NCBI GenBank assembly: GCA_025062045.1
Contig: JANXAF010000004.1
Span: forward strand, 98,296-162,295
Length of the DNA stretch: 64,000 nucleotides
Origin: Thermodesulfobacteriota bacterium
GTDB lineage: Bacteria; Desulfobacterota; Syntrophorhabdia; Syntrophorhabdales; JANXAF01
Direction of reading: 5' to 3'
The stretch's first letter is position 1; each line of letters begins with the position of its first letter. A program made the translations under genes and the position numbers. Positions 53,240 through 61,531 of the stretch are shown piece after piece. The notes beneath the pieces are model-generated. The model was not told where the DNA came from and made no database searches. It worked only from the letters and a program-made list of their open reading frames with translations.

Positions 53240-54034
53240 GTGAGCGATCTTAGATCAAGACTATTGGGTGCCGCAATCTTTGGACCAATCGTAATATCTG
53301 CCTTTTATTTTTTACCCCTTTTTCCGTTCTTTTTATTTATGTGTCTATTGGCCCTCATTTCCACATGGGAGATGGTAAGGATCTCAAAGCCTAAGATGGG
53401 ATACCTATCTCTCCTTTTTGCCATGTTAAGCTTTCTCTTTTTGTACTTCAAAAGGTATGAGAGTTTCGTCCTTTATCTATTATTTTCAAGTCTTCTTTTT
53501 ATCGCAGTGCACATTATGAGAAAAAAGGGAGATAAAAGCGATACACCCTCTCAGATCCTAAAAAGCGTTGGGATCAACATAGGGCTTTCCCTTTTTATCA
53601 TTGTGCCATTCTATTACCTTTATGCCCTCAAAGAGCTTAACGATATTTATCCCCTTATCCTCCTATTCACCATCTGGGCAAGCGACATATGCGCCTATTT
53701 TGTGGGAAAAGGTTTTGGAAAACACGTAATCTGTCCAGATCTAAGCCCTAAAAAGACAGTCGAGGGTCTGGCTGGGGCCACCTTTGGTGCTTCGGTCGTT
53801 TTAGTTTGCTTTAGCAGGGTTTTAGAATACAGACCCGGCGAGGCTTTCCTTTTAGGCATAGTACTTGGTCTTATAGGACAGGCTGGCGATGTCTTCGAAT
53901 CCGCTTTAAAGAGATACTTCGGTATTAAGGATTCTTCAAAATTGATACCCGGTCATGGCGGTCTCTTAGACAGAATGGACAGTTTTATCTTTACCGCTCC
54001 ACTTTTTTACCGGATTTTGAGCTCTAAGTCTTAA
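53240..54034 (+). CDS. cdsA: Phosphatidate cytidylyltransferase
   Basis: CdsA makes CDP-diacylglycerol for phospholipid synthesis. The 264-residue membrane protein has about seven helices and the CDP-alcohol signature near its C-terminus (SKLIPGHGGLLDRMDS), plus DICAYFVGKGFGKH and SPKKTVEG. The start is GTG, one base after the uppS stop. Confidence 0.94.
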   Translation: MSDLRSRLLGAAIFGPIVISAFYFLPLFPFFLFMCLLALISTWEMVRISKPKMGYLSLLFAMLSFLFLYFKRYESFVLYLLFSSLLFIAVHIMRKKGDKSDTPSQILKSVGINIGLSLFIIVPFYYLYALKELNDIYPLILLFTIWASDICAYFVGKGFGKHVICPDLSPKKTVEGLAGATFGASVVLVCFSRVLEYRPGEAFLLGIVLGLIGQAGDVFESALKRYFGIKDSSKLIPGHGGLLDRMDSFIFTAPLFYRILSSKS

Positions 54035-54036
54035 AA

Positions 54037-55188
54037 GTGAAGAAAAAGGTCGTAATACTTGGTTCAACAGGGTCAATAGGAAAATCAACGTTAAGTGTTA
54101 TAGAAGCCCAAAAGGAAAAATTCGAGATTGTGGGGTTGTCCTGTAAAGAGAACGTAAAAGCCCTAAACAGGCAGATAAAGAAGGTAAAACCGAAATTTGT
54201 CTGCGTCTTCGACGAGAAAAAGAAAAGGTTTGTTCGGGATGAGAACTGCACTGTCCTTACAGGTATGGAAGGTTTAATCGAAATGATCCACACAAACCCG
54301 GACATAGTTGTAAATGCCATTCCTGGCAGCCTAGGACTCACACCCACAATCGAGGCACTAGGGTCTTCAAAGGTTCTGGCCTTGGCCAATAAGGAGAGTA
54401 TCGTGATGGCAGGTAGGATAATCGAAGGGTACGTTAAAAAAAACAACGTGAAGCTCATACCCGTTGATAGCGAACACTCCGCTCTTTATCAGCTTTTAAA
54501 AAAGACGAATAGAAATGAGGTTAAAAGCATCATACTTACCGCTTCCGGAGGCCCATTCAAAGATCTTTCAAAGAAAGATCTAAGAAAGGTAAAGCCTGAG
54601 GACGCGCTAAAGCACCCGGTATGGAAAATGGGAAAGAAAGTGACTCTCGATTCGGCGACTCTTATGAACAAAGGGCTTGAAATTATAGAAGCTAGGTGGC
54701 TTTTTGGGTTTGATTGGGATCGCATCCGGGTTGTTATACATCCAGAAAGCATACTCCATGGGCTTGTGGAGCTGGTTGACGATTCCTTCATAGGCTACAT
54801 GTCCTTTCCCGACATGAGGATACCAATATCCTATGCTCTGAATGAGGAAGAAAGGCAGCCCGTTGGAATAAAAAGTCTAAGTATGGATAAACTCCTTAAA
54901 ATGACCTTTTATCCTCCAGATCTTAAGAGGTTTCCAGCCCTTAAGCTTGCTTACGATGCATTAAGAGAAGGGGACAGTGCTCAGATATGTTTTAACACTT
55001 CCAACGAGGTTGTCTCTTCCGCCTTCCTTGAAAGAAAAGTTCGGTTCACAGATATACCTTTGATAGTTGAGAAGGTTCTCGAGACGCATCCTCGCATTCC
55101 TGTAATTGAGGACATTGAATGTGTTTGGGAAGTTTACAAATGGGCGAAAGCTTTCACTGAAAGGCTAATAAAAGAAAGGGCCAAATGA
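54037..55188 (+). CDS. dxr: 1-deoxy-D-xylulose 5-phosphate reductoisomerase
   Basis: Dxr makes MEP in isoprenoid synthesis, supplying uppS. The 383-residue enzyme has the NADPH site LGSTGSIGKSTL, ANKESIVMAG, the metal/active-site PVDSEHSALYQLL, TASGGPF, LDSATLMNKGLE and HPESILHGLV. The start is GTG two bases after cdsA. Confidence 0.96.
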   Translation: MKKKVVILGSTGSIGKSTLSVIEAQKEKFEIVGLSCKENVKALNRQIKKVKPKFVCVFDEKKKRFVRDENCTVLTGMEGLIEMIHTNPDIVVNAIPGSLGLTPTIEALGSSKVLALANKESIVMAGRIIEGYVKKNNVKLIPVDSEHSALYQLLKKTNRNEVKSIILTASGGPFKDLSKKDLRKVKPEDALKHPVWKMGKKVTLDSATLMNKGLEIIEARWLFGFDWDRIRVVIHPESILHGLVELVDDSFIGYMSFPDMRIPISYALNEEERQPVGIKSLSMDKLLKMTFYPPDLKRFPALKLAYDALREGDSAQICFNTSNEVVSSAFLERKVRFTDIPLIVEKVLETHPRIPVIEDIECVWEVYKWAKAFTERLIKERAK

Positions 55189-56255
55189 TAGAGAGCGTAG
55201 TATACGGGCTTGTGACCTTAAGCATCCTCATATTCGTACACGAAGTCGGGCACTTTGTGGTAGCGAGGTTAGCGGGTATTAAGGTCATAACTTTCTCGAT
55301 TGGCTTTGGTAAAAAACTTATAAGATGGAAGAGGGGCGAGACAGAATACGCAATTTCTCTTTTTCCTCTTGGTGGATATGTGAAGCTTTTGGGAGAATCC
55401 CCTGATGAGCCTCTCAAAGAAGATGACATACCGAGATCCTACATTCATAAACGCCCAATAGTTAAACTTTTTGTTGCCTTTTCTGGGCCACTAGCGAACT
55501 TCATCTTTGCTTTTTTAGTCTTTTTTACACTTCTTTCGACCGGTTACAAAGTCTTATCGACGAAGGTCGGAAAAGTCGAAAAGAGTTATCCGGCACACGA
55601 AGTGGGAATTGAGGCTGGAGACAGAATAGTAGAGATAGATGGAAAAAAAGTAGAAGAGTGGGGTGAGCTCACAGCCATCCTCGCTGCAAAAAAAGAAGGA
55701 GAAAGCGTAAATATCAAAGTGATGCGAAAGGACTCTATAAAAGAATTCACAGTAACTCCGAAAGTCGTAGAAGGGAAAAATATTTTCGGTGAAAGAGTTA
55801 AAAGGAAGGTTATAGGGATCGTGGCTTCGGATGAGTATATCATGAAGAGGGAACCGATACTTAGTGCTATTGAGAAGGGGGTTACCCAGACAGTGAATCT
55901 CACTGCTCTAACGTTGATGGGTATCTGGAAGCTCATAAGGGGGGTTATTTCGCCAAGCGAGATAGGTGGTCCCCTTATGATTATGGACGTCGCGGGAAAG
56001 CAGGCTAAGGAAGGTAAAAGGAATTTTCTTTACTTTCTCGGACTTATAAGCGTAAATCTCGCGATAATAAACCTTTTGCCAATTCCTGTACTGGACGGGG
56101 GCTATATAGTTCTACATCTTGTCGAGATGGTCTCAAGAAGAAGAATTTCGACAAGATGGATTGAGGTATCGCAAAGGATCGGAATAGGTCTTCTCGTTGG
56201 CATAATGGCTCTTGCCTTTTTCAACGATGTCATGAGGTTTTTCCGTGGAAAATAA
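55185..56255 (+). CDS. rseP: Site-2 zinc metalloprotease RseP (M50)
   Basis: The 356-residue intramembrane protease cleaves anti-sigma factors and signal-peptide remnants. It has the zinc motif HEVGH in the first membrane helix, GFGKKLIRWKRGETEYAISLFPLGGYVKL, one PDZ domain (about 115-200) and the second active-site motif NLLPIPVLDGG. E. coli RseP has two PDZ domains; the single one here is common in other phyla. It overlaps dxr and tsaB. Confidence 0.94.
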   Translation: MIESVVYGLVTLSILIFVHEVGHFVVARLAGIKVITFSIGFGKKLIRWKRGETEYAISLFPLGGYVKLLGESPDEPLKEDDIPRSYIHKRPIVKLFVAFSGPLANFIFAFLVFFTLLSTGYKVLSTKVGKVEKSYPAHEVGIEAGDRIVEIDGKKVEEWGELTAILAAKKEGESVNIKVMRKDSIKEFTVTPKVVEGKNIFGERVKRKVIGIVASDEYIMKREPILSAIEKGVTQTVNLTALTLMGIWKLIRGVISPSEIGGPLMIMDVAGKQAKEGKRNFLYFLGLISVNLAIINLLPIPVLDGGYIVLHLVEMVSRRRISTRWIEVSQRIGIGLLVGIMALAFFNDVMRFFRGK

Positions 56256-56928
56256 ACTCGTTTTAGCCATAGACAATTCATTGGAATACCTCTCTATTGC
56301 CATCTCGGCAGGAGAAGAGATTCTGGAAGAACGAAAAATAAAAGGCAGGGAGAGTCCGTCGCAGATTATAGCAGAGGAAGTTTTCGAAATGTTGAAAAAA
56401 AGGAACCTCAAAGCACAGGATCTAGGCCTTCTTGTCGGTACCACAGGTCCAGGTTCATTCACAGGGATAAGAGTAGCGCTTGGATTTTTAAAGGGCATGA
56501 AGATCGGTCTTGGGATACCGCTTGTGGGAGTGCCAACGCTGGACTGCATATCTTACGCTTTTTCCTTCATGGATGGATATCACATACTTCCGGTTTTGGA
56601 CGCTAAAAAAGGAGAAGTCTTCTGCGCTCTATACTTCTCCTCGAGGGGACAATTACAGAGACTTTCCGCCTATGAGGCAAAAAAACCCGAAGAAATTAAA
56701 GAGATGTTAAGAAAGCCATGCTTTGTGGTCGGTTCTGGTGTTCCGCTTGTAAGTAGTAGCTTAAAAGGAGAAGGTGTGATCTTGGCAGAAAAAGTTTTAA
56801 GGCATGTACCTATGGCCGTCGCTATAAGACTTGGCCTTGAAAGGCAAAAAGTTGGGAGTGAAAATGTGGTTCCTGTTTATGGAAGAAGATCCGAGGCTGA
56901 GATAAAATTCAACCTCTATCTTACTTAA
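56245..56928 (+). CDS. tsaB: tRNA t6A-modification subunit TsaB
   Basis: TsaB is the scaffold partner of TsaD for threonylcarbamoyladenosine at tRNA position 37. The 227-residue ASKHA-fold protein has LAIDNSLEYLSIAI at the start, GLLVGTTGPGSFTGIRVAL and PVLDAKKGEVFCALY. The start is GTG within the rseP end. It closes the rpsB cluster and borders a 1.4-kb decayed region. Confidence 0.92.
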   Translation: MENKLVLAIDNSLEYLSIAISAGEEILEERKIKGRESPSQIIAEEVFEMLKKRNLKAQDLGLLVGTTGPGSFTGIRVALGFLKGMKIGLGIPLVGVPTLDCISYAFSFMDGYHILPVLDAKKGEVFCALYFSSRGQLQRLSAYEAKKPEEIKEMLRKPCFVVGSGVPLVSSSLKGEGVILAEKVLRHVPMAVAIRLGLERQKVGSENVVPVYGRRSEAEIKFNLYLT

Positions 56929-57188
56929 AAGACATAAGGATTTTTGTAGAGGGCTTTAGCAAAAGGAATTTCACAGGCATTTCAAGATAGTTCCTTTGCC
57001 ATTAGGGTTAAACTATACGCCCGCAAAGATATCCTGCAATCCCTATAAGTAATCTTAACGTAAATTCTACAAATCTCTGCCAAAGGCCATCCCTTACGTA
57101 GCAATCTTACTCTAAGTCAGAACCTCTTTTTTCTTTACGAATAATTTTGGATCTGATGCCAGAAAAGCTCGTGCTAAATTATATGACT

Positions 57189-57241
57189 AAAAAGAGGAAT
57201 CGGTCCCCACCTTTACTACTAAAGCGTGATTTCCTCTTTTT
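57189..57241. repeat. Compound hairpin in the decayed region
   Basis: AAAAAGAGGAA pairs perfectly with TTCCTCTTTTT over 11 bp. The 31-base loop holds a second small hairpin (CTTTA/TAAAG around CTAC). It could act as a bidirectional terminator, or be an old element end. Confidence 0.45.
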
Positions 57242-57797
57242 AATTTGGGGAGATACGGTTGTCAAAACCGTCTGTTTTAGAGGAGGAAAGTTTTTTACGC
57301 AGGCTGACTACTTACGGCTCTTTCTAACTTTGTTAGGCCACGATCCTTGAAGTACACAAAGGATACTCAAATATAGTTTATTTCTTTAAGTCACCTTGCA
57401 GTTATTAGGACTTCGGATGGCAAAAAGTGCAGATTTTCAAAAAGCGAGACAGTGTCACTACGGTGAGAACCTCTAAAATCCTTTCTTCGCGTTGAAGAAT
57501 AATCCTTAAACTTCGTATCAGTGCTTTACGAAGAGTTCTCCATTTGTAGCCTATGAGGTTTGTATCTAAGACGATGGCTCTCTTTTTATTTATGATTGGT
57601 TTTTCGAATTCGGTAGTGTCGGTACGAGAGGATTCCAGTATTCTTCGAATTGACCTTCAAGTACTTCCAGGTTAATGAGTTTTCCGGCATCTTTTCCATT
57701 TACGGCCTAGGTGAGAGTTACTTTTTGCTCTTCTATATCGAGCTCTACTTTAAGTAAGGCTATTATGAAGCTCGTAAGGGTGTAATCGAGTTGAAAC

Positions 57798-58049
57798 GGG
57801 TCTTGTCCAGACATAGCCTTTTCTTAAACGGTCAATTTGTGCCAAAAGATGTTTTATGGTCATGTCTAATTTTTCTTTGGTTCTGCAAAGTAGGAAACCA
57901 CATTTAATCTTCCCATCGAAGCCTATTACTATACACGATTAAATCTCAGTGTAAGCTTCACCTCACTCGGTCCAATTACAATGGTACTCTGTGTTGAAAA
58001 TAGCCTCACGCATTATAGCTTTGATTACGCCATCTTTTTGAATATATGC
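57798..58049 (-). pseudogene. Decayed open frame of unknown family
   Basis: An 84-codon frame contains two in-frame stops (TGA and TAA) but otherwise reads like a protein. One intact piece is VIGFDGKIKCGFLLCRTKEK followed by LDMTIKHLLAQIDRLRKGY. A frame shift at its end continues with a further protein-like stretch (DPFQLDYTLTSFIIALLKVE). I do not recognise it; a transposase is possible. Confidence 0.35.
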
Positions 58050-58348
58050 TCATCGTGTAAAACACAATATAACCGGGGAATCAGTTCTAAGTATTTTTTT
58101 TTAAAAACTCGTTCTCGATCACGAAGAAGCCTTCGCTTAAGCCTTCTTCAGGATCGCTTACTAGTTTTTCGCGTCTATTTTGGGAGACTCTTTAAGATTA
58201 AGGGTTTCTCTTAGGATAAGGGTATGGATTAGGAAATTCGTTTCTTTCATGCGCCATCTTAGAAACAATATGCCAGCTAAATCGTACTGATGTTCGTTTG
58301 TTTTTTTCTTAAAGTTTCCTTCTTAGCATAGAAAAGTGCCTGACCCTG

Positions 58349-58357
58349 TGTTATACT
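58349..58357 (+). promoter_or_regulatory. Extended -10 promoter of nifS-like gene, predicted leaderless
   Basis: TGTTATACT is a consensus extended -10 box with no good -35. The ATG at 58366 begins nine bases after it, so the leader is about two bases and lacks a ribosome site. Confidence 0.5.
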
Positions 58358-58365
58358 TAACTTTA

Positions 58366-59574
58366 ATGGAGAGGGTCTTTTTCGAAAATAACTCGACAAC
58401 CAAAATAGACGAAAGAGTTCTCAAAGCTATGCTTCCTTATTTTACGACTCACTTTGGTAACCCCTCATCCGTATTCACGAAAGAGGGGGATGAAGCGAGG
58501 AGGGCCATCGAAGACGCAAGAAAAAAAGTAGCTGATTTCTTAAACGCCGACCCCTCAGAAATAGTTTTTACTTCCTGTGCTACCGAATCGAACAACATAG
58601 CAATAAAAGGTCTTTCTCTTGCGAGAAAGAAAATCTCGAATAGAATCCTTTTTTCAGAAATCGAGCACTATTCTATTTTGAACCAGGCAGATTTTCTAAG
58701 AGACTTGGGCTTCGAAGTAGAGTACGTGAAAGTTGACAGATATGGCATAATCGATATGGATGACCTAAAAAAGAAGACAGACAAAGGGGCCATCCTTTTA
58801 GCTCTTATTCATGCAAGCCCAGAAATCGGGACGATCGAACCCCTAAAAGAAGTGGCAGCCTTTCTCAAAGAGAGGGACATACTTCTATATTCGGATTGCG
58901 TGGCGAGTGCGGGACGCGTCTTAATCGACGTTAAAGATTTAGGTATAGATGCTCTTACTATTTCGTCGCATTTAATACACGGTCCAAAGGGTGTTTCCGC
59001 CCTTTATCTAAAGAAGGGTATTGATATTGTGCCCATCATGCAGGGCGGTTATCAGGAGATGGGAATACGACCAGGAACCGAAAACGTTCCGGCGATAGTT
59101 GGATTTGGCGAGGCGTGTGTGTTGGCTAAGGAAGAGTTGGATGTTAGAAGGAGAAAGTTGTACGACCTGGGTAAGCTTCTCTGGGACGGGATAGCTTCAA
59201 GGATAGAACATGTTCACTTTACTGGCCACCCAGTAGAGAGGCTTCCAGGACACGTCAGTTTTTGGGTGGAATTTGTGGAAGGGGAAGCCTTACTTATGTG
59301 GCTTAATCTTAAAAGCGTCGCATCATCGAGTGGGAGCGCCTGTGCATCGAACATTTTTGCCAAATCTGAAGTAGGACTTAAGGCATCCCACGTACTTACC
59401 GCAATAGGGATTCCACCAGATGTCTGCCACGGTTCCATAACCTTCATGCTAAGTAAAGATAACACTTTGGAAGAAGTGGAATACGTTCTATCCGTTTTGC
59501 CTGAGGTTGTAAATAAGCTCAGAGAAATGTCCCCTCTTTACGAAAGGTTTAAGAAAGAGGGAAAGTATAGATAA
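58366..59574 (+). CDS. NifS/IscS-family protein lacking the PLP lysine
   Basis: The 402-residue protein has the full class V aminotransferase fold of cysteine desulfurases and keeps the sulfur-carrying Cys326 (SSGSACAS), His101 and Asp177. The Lys that forms the PLP Schiff base is Leu203 (SSHLIHGPKG, normally SxHK.xGPKG). The pocket Gln is Ala180 (DCVAS), the Asn before EIGT is Pro152, and the substrate Arg is Thr359 (GSITFML). It should not be a normal desulfurase. The ATG 58366 was chosen from promoter geometry and family start. iscU follows, so a scaffold role in Fe-S assembly is likely. Confidence 0.85.
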   Translation: MERVFFENNSTTKIDERVLKAMLPYFTTHFGNPSSVFTKEGDEARRAIEDARKKVADFLNADPSEIVFTSCATESNNIAIKGLSLARKKISNRILFSEIEHYSILNQADFLRDLGFEVEYVKVDRYGIIDMDDLKKKTDKGAILLALIHASPEIGTIEPLKEVAAFLKERDILLYSDCVASAGRVLIDVKDLGIDALTISSHLIHGPKGVSALYLKKGIDIVPIMQGGYQEMGIRPGTENVPAIVGFGEACVLAKEELDVRRRKLYDLGKLLWDGIASRIEHVHFTGHPVERLPGHVSFWVEFVEGEALLMWLNLKSVASSSGSACASNIFAKSEVGLKASHVLTAIGIPPDVCHGSITFMLSKDNTLEEVEYVLSVLPEVVNKLREMSPLYERFKKEGKYR

Positions 59575-59589
59575 GTCAAGGAGGATCGC

Positions 59590-59973
59590 ATGGCAGGACC
59601 GTATAGTGAAAAGGTCATGGACCATTTCATGAATCCAAGAAACATGGGTGAGATTGAAAACGCGGACGGAATAGGGGAAGTAGGAAATCCAGTATGCGGA
59701 GACGTTATGAAGTTATACTTGAAGATAGAAAACGGTGTAATAGTCGACGCTAAATTCAAAACATTTGGATGTGGAGCCGCCATAGCTACAAGCAGTATAA
59801 CTACGGAACTGATAAAGGGAAAGACGATTGAAGAAGCTTTAAAACTCACAAACGAAGCAGTAGCTGAAGCTTTAGGAGGACTCCCACCGGCTAAAATGCA
59901 TTGCTCGGTACTTGCAGAGGAAGCCCTAAAAGCGGCAATAGAAGATTATAGAAAGAGGAAGAAGGAGCAATAA
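59590..59973 (+). CDS. iscU: Fe-S cluster scaffold IscU
   Basis: The 127-residue scaffold has all cluster-binding residues: Cys36 and Asp38 in NPVCGDVM, the Cys in FGCGAAIATSS and the HC pair in KMHCSVLAEEAL. AAGGAGG precedes the ATG. It lies 15 bases after the Lys-less NifS homologue, so the pair probably forms a complex. Sulfide, rather than cysteine, may be the sulfur source (inference). Confidence 0.93.
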   Translation: MAGPYSEKVMDHFMNPRNMGEIENADGIGEVGNPVCGDVMKLYLKIENGVIVDAKFKTFGCGAAIATSSITTELIKGKTIEEALKLTNEAVAEALGGLPPAKMHCSVLAEEALKAAIEDYRKRKKEQ

Positions 59974-60357
59974 GTGACAGAAATATCCGTAAGAACGACA
60001 AAACGGGTGGAAGTAGTGAACATAACGAAGAAGATAGAAGAGGTAGTTAGAGGAAAGGAGGCAAAGCTCGTCCACGTCTTCGTTCCTCACACTACATGCG
60101 GGATCACAATAAATGAAGATGCGGATCCAAACGTGATGAGAGATGTACTTGAAGCTTTGGAGAGGATCGCCCCGCGAGATTTTCCGTATAAGCACACCGA
60201 GGGGAACGCGGATTCGCATATAAAATCGGTTCTTTGCGGTTCTTCTGTCACAGTCCCTGTAGCAGCGGGTAGACTCGTTCTTGGTACTTGGCAGGGCATA
60301 TTCCTTATGGAATTCGATGGGCCAAGGGAGAGGAAGGTTCTGGTGACCCTCATATGA
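59974..60357 (+). CDS. YjbQ (UPF0047) family protein
   Basis: A 127-residue member of the YjbQ family (TIGR00149), with the conserved HTTCGITINEDADPNV, HTEGNADSHIK and GTWQGIFLMEFDGPRERKV. The family forms a trimer with a metal site and has been linked to weak thiamin phosphate synthase activity; the physiological role is uncertain. The start is GTG directly after iscU's stop. Confidence 0.9.
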   Translation: MTEISVRTTKRVEVVNITKKIEEVVRGKEAKLVHVFVPHTTCGITINEDADPNVMRDVLEALERIAPRDFPYKHTEGNADSHIKSVLCGSSVTVPVAAGRLVLGTWQGIFLMEFDGPRERKVLVTLI

Positions 60358-60806
60358 AGGTCCTTTCTTTTATCCCTTTACTCATCGTCCTTGCCATTTG
60401 CTTCGAGAATCCAGTCTTTGCGACTGAAAAGATCCAGTTACCCAAGGAATACGGTGTATACGTAAAGACGCCTAAAAAACTCGTAAGACTCATGCCCAAC
60501 ATAGTTTTCGACGAAGAGGGGATCTACTATATAGAGAGTCTTTCACCCCCTAGATTTCTTTTGAAAGACGTAGAGTACTTCATAATTTACGGGGAATACA
60601 ATATTGATGTTCTCACCCTAAATCCCATGCAGCTTTTTAAGACCACTATCTTTGGGAAACAAAGGTACATGTTCGGTCCCGATATTCCAATTGAAGTAAA
60701 AGAGATGAGGGAAAAGATGTATACGGTTAAAGTAAAAGGGCTTCTCGGTAGGGGTTACTTCAGTCTTTGGATCGATGACAGCGCCTGGGACTTTATCGTG
60801 GAGTGA
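60354..60806 (+). CDS. Small exported protein of unknown function
   Basis: The 150-residue protein starts at ATG 60354, overlapping the yjbQ stop. It has a signal peptide (MKVLSFIPLLIVLAICFENP, cleavage probably after VFA). The mature part is about 130 residues, beta-rich and without Cys. I do not recognise it. Translational coupling to yjbQ suggests a shared transcript. Confidence 0.75.
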   Translation: MKVLSFIPLLIVLAICFENPVFATEKIQLPKEYGVYVKTPKKLVRLMPNIVFDEEGIYYIESLSPPRFLLKDVEYFIIYGEYNIDVLTLNPMQLFKTTIFGKQRYMFGPDIPIEVKEMREKMYTVKVKGLLGRGYFSLWIDDSAWDFIVE

Positions 60807-60809
60807 GAT

Positions 60810-60838
60810 TTGACAGGGATTTCATTGTGGGTTAAACT
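60810..60838 (+). promoter_or_regulatory. tRNA-Sec promoter
   Basis: A perfect TTGACA and TAAACT are 17 bases apart. Six bases separate the -10 box from base 1 of the tRNA at 60845, so the transcript should begin at the mature 5' end. Confidence 0.65.
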
Positions 60839-60844
60839 GTCGAT

Positions 60845-60940
60845 GGAAGTGCCAAGGCGCCTGGTGGGCCTCCTGGTCTTCAAAACCAGTGTACCGGCCA
60901 AAAGCTGGTAGGTGGGTTCGATTCCCATGCACTTCCGCCA
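60845..60940 (+). tRNA. selC: tRNA-Sec (anticodon TCA)
   Basis: The 96-base gene with encoded CCA has selenocysteine tRNA hallmarks: an 8-bp acceptor stem (GGAAGTGC/GCACTTCC), discriminator G, an anticodon loop CTTCAAA, a long variable arm (ACCGGC/GCTGGT) and T-arm GGGTTCGATTCCC. The anticodon TCA decodes UGA. It shows that the organism makes selenoproteins; selA, selB and selD are not in the window, and no gene here clearly uses Sec. Confidence 0.95.
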
Positions 60941-60965
60941 AAAAGCTTAAAAGTCCACAAGTTCC

Positions 60966-61454
60966 ATGGAGGAAAATTCAAAAAATAAGGCTTCGCCCAG
61001 AACGGTAATTCTGGGCATCGGCAATGTATTACTAAGTGATGAAGGTTTAGGTGTTTACGTCGTACACGAACTTTCTAAGCTCAATCTTCCCGAAAATGTA
61101 GAGGTAATGGATGGCGGAACATTGGGTTTCGGTTTGCTAGACATTGTATGCGAGGCTGACCGACTCATAATAGTTGATGCGATAAAGGGTGGGTGTGAGC
61201 CCGGTACTGTCTACCACATAAGTCTCGATGATCTTCAGAAGATGCCCAGGGGTACGTTCTGTTCTTTCCATGAAGTAGGGATACTCGACGTTCTGAGAGC
61301 TGCCGAGCTTCTCGGAAAAAGGCCGAAGACGGAAGTTTTTGGAATCGAGCCCAAGTCTCTCGAACTGAAGATGGAGCTCTCAGAGGAAATCAGGAATAAG
61401 GTGCCTAAACTCATAGATGCTATACTTACGTCTTTGACCGAGGAGCAAGGCTAA
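60966..61454 (+). CDS. [NiFe] hydrogenase maturation endopeptidase (HyaD/HybD/HycI family)
   Basis: The enzyme cuts off the C-terminal peptide of the hydrogenase large subunit after nickel insertion. The 162-residue protein has GIGNVLLSDEGLG (nickel-sensing Glu26), DGGTLG, VDA (Asp71) and SFHEVG (His102), matching the three HybD metal ligands. The substrate is probably the large subunit whose end is at 1-246 or another hydrogenase outside the window. It lies 25 bases after tRNA-Sec with no clear ribosome site. Confidence 0.9.
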   Translation: MEENSKNKASPRTVILGIGNVLLSDEGLGVYVVHELSKLNLPENVEVMDGGTLGFGLLDIVCEADRLIIVDAIKGGCEPGTVYHISLDDLQKMPRGTFCSFHEVGILDVLRAAELLGKRPKTEVFGIEPKSLELKMELSEEIRNKVPKLIDAILTSLTEEQG

Positions 61455-61531
61455 AAGCGAAAGGCGAGAGACGTACGGCAAAGAAGCTCGGCACATAGAA
61501 AACCTTTCTCAAATACCCTCCAAAATCACTG

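Larger units (their letters stand above)
56929..58335. other. 1.4-kb stretch without an intact gene
   Basis: No frame longer than about 80 codons is open on either strand, in sharp contrast to the rest of the window. Protein-like patches with stops and frame changes lie on the minus strand (57798-58049, about 57590-57800, and near 57450-57600 and 56950-57120). An AT-rich hairpin lies at 57189-57241. I see it as the remnant of one or more inactivated genes, perhaps a mobile element, but could not identify any. Confidence 0.6.

Noticed and set aside
57480..57620. PIN-domain toxin on the minus strand (AIVLDTNLI motif)
   Set aside because: Only one motif-like string occurs; the rest of the frame has none of the later acidic residues and is flanked by stops.
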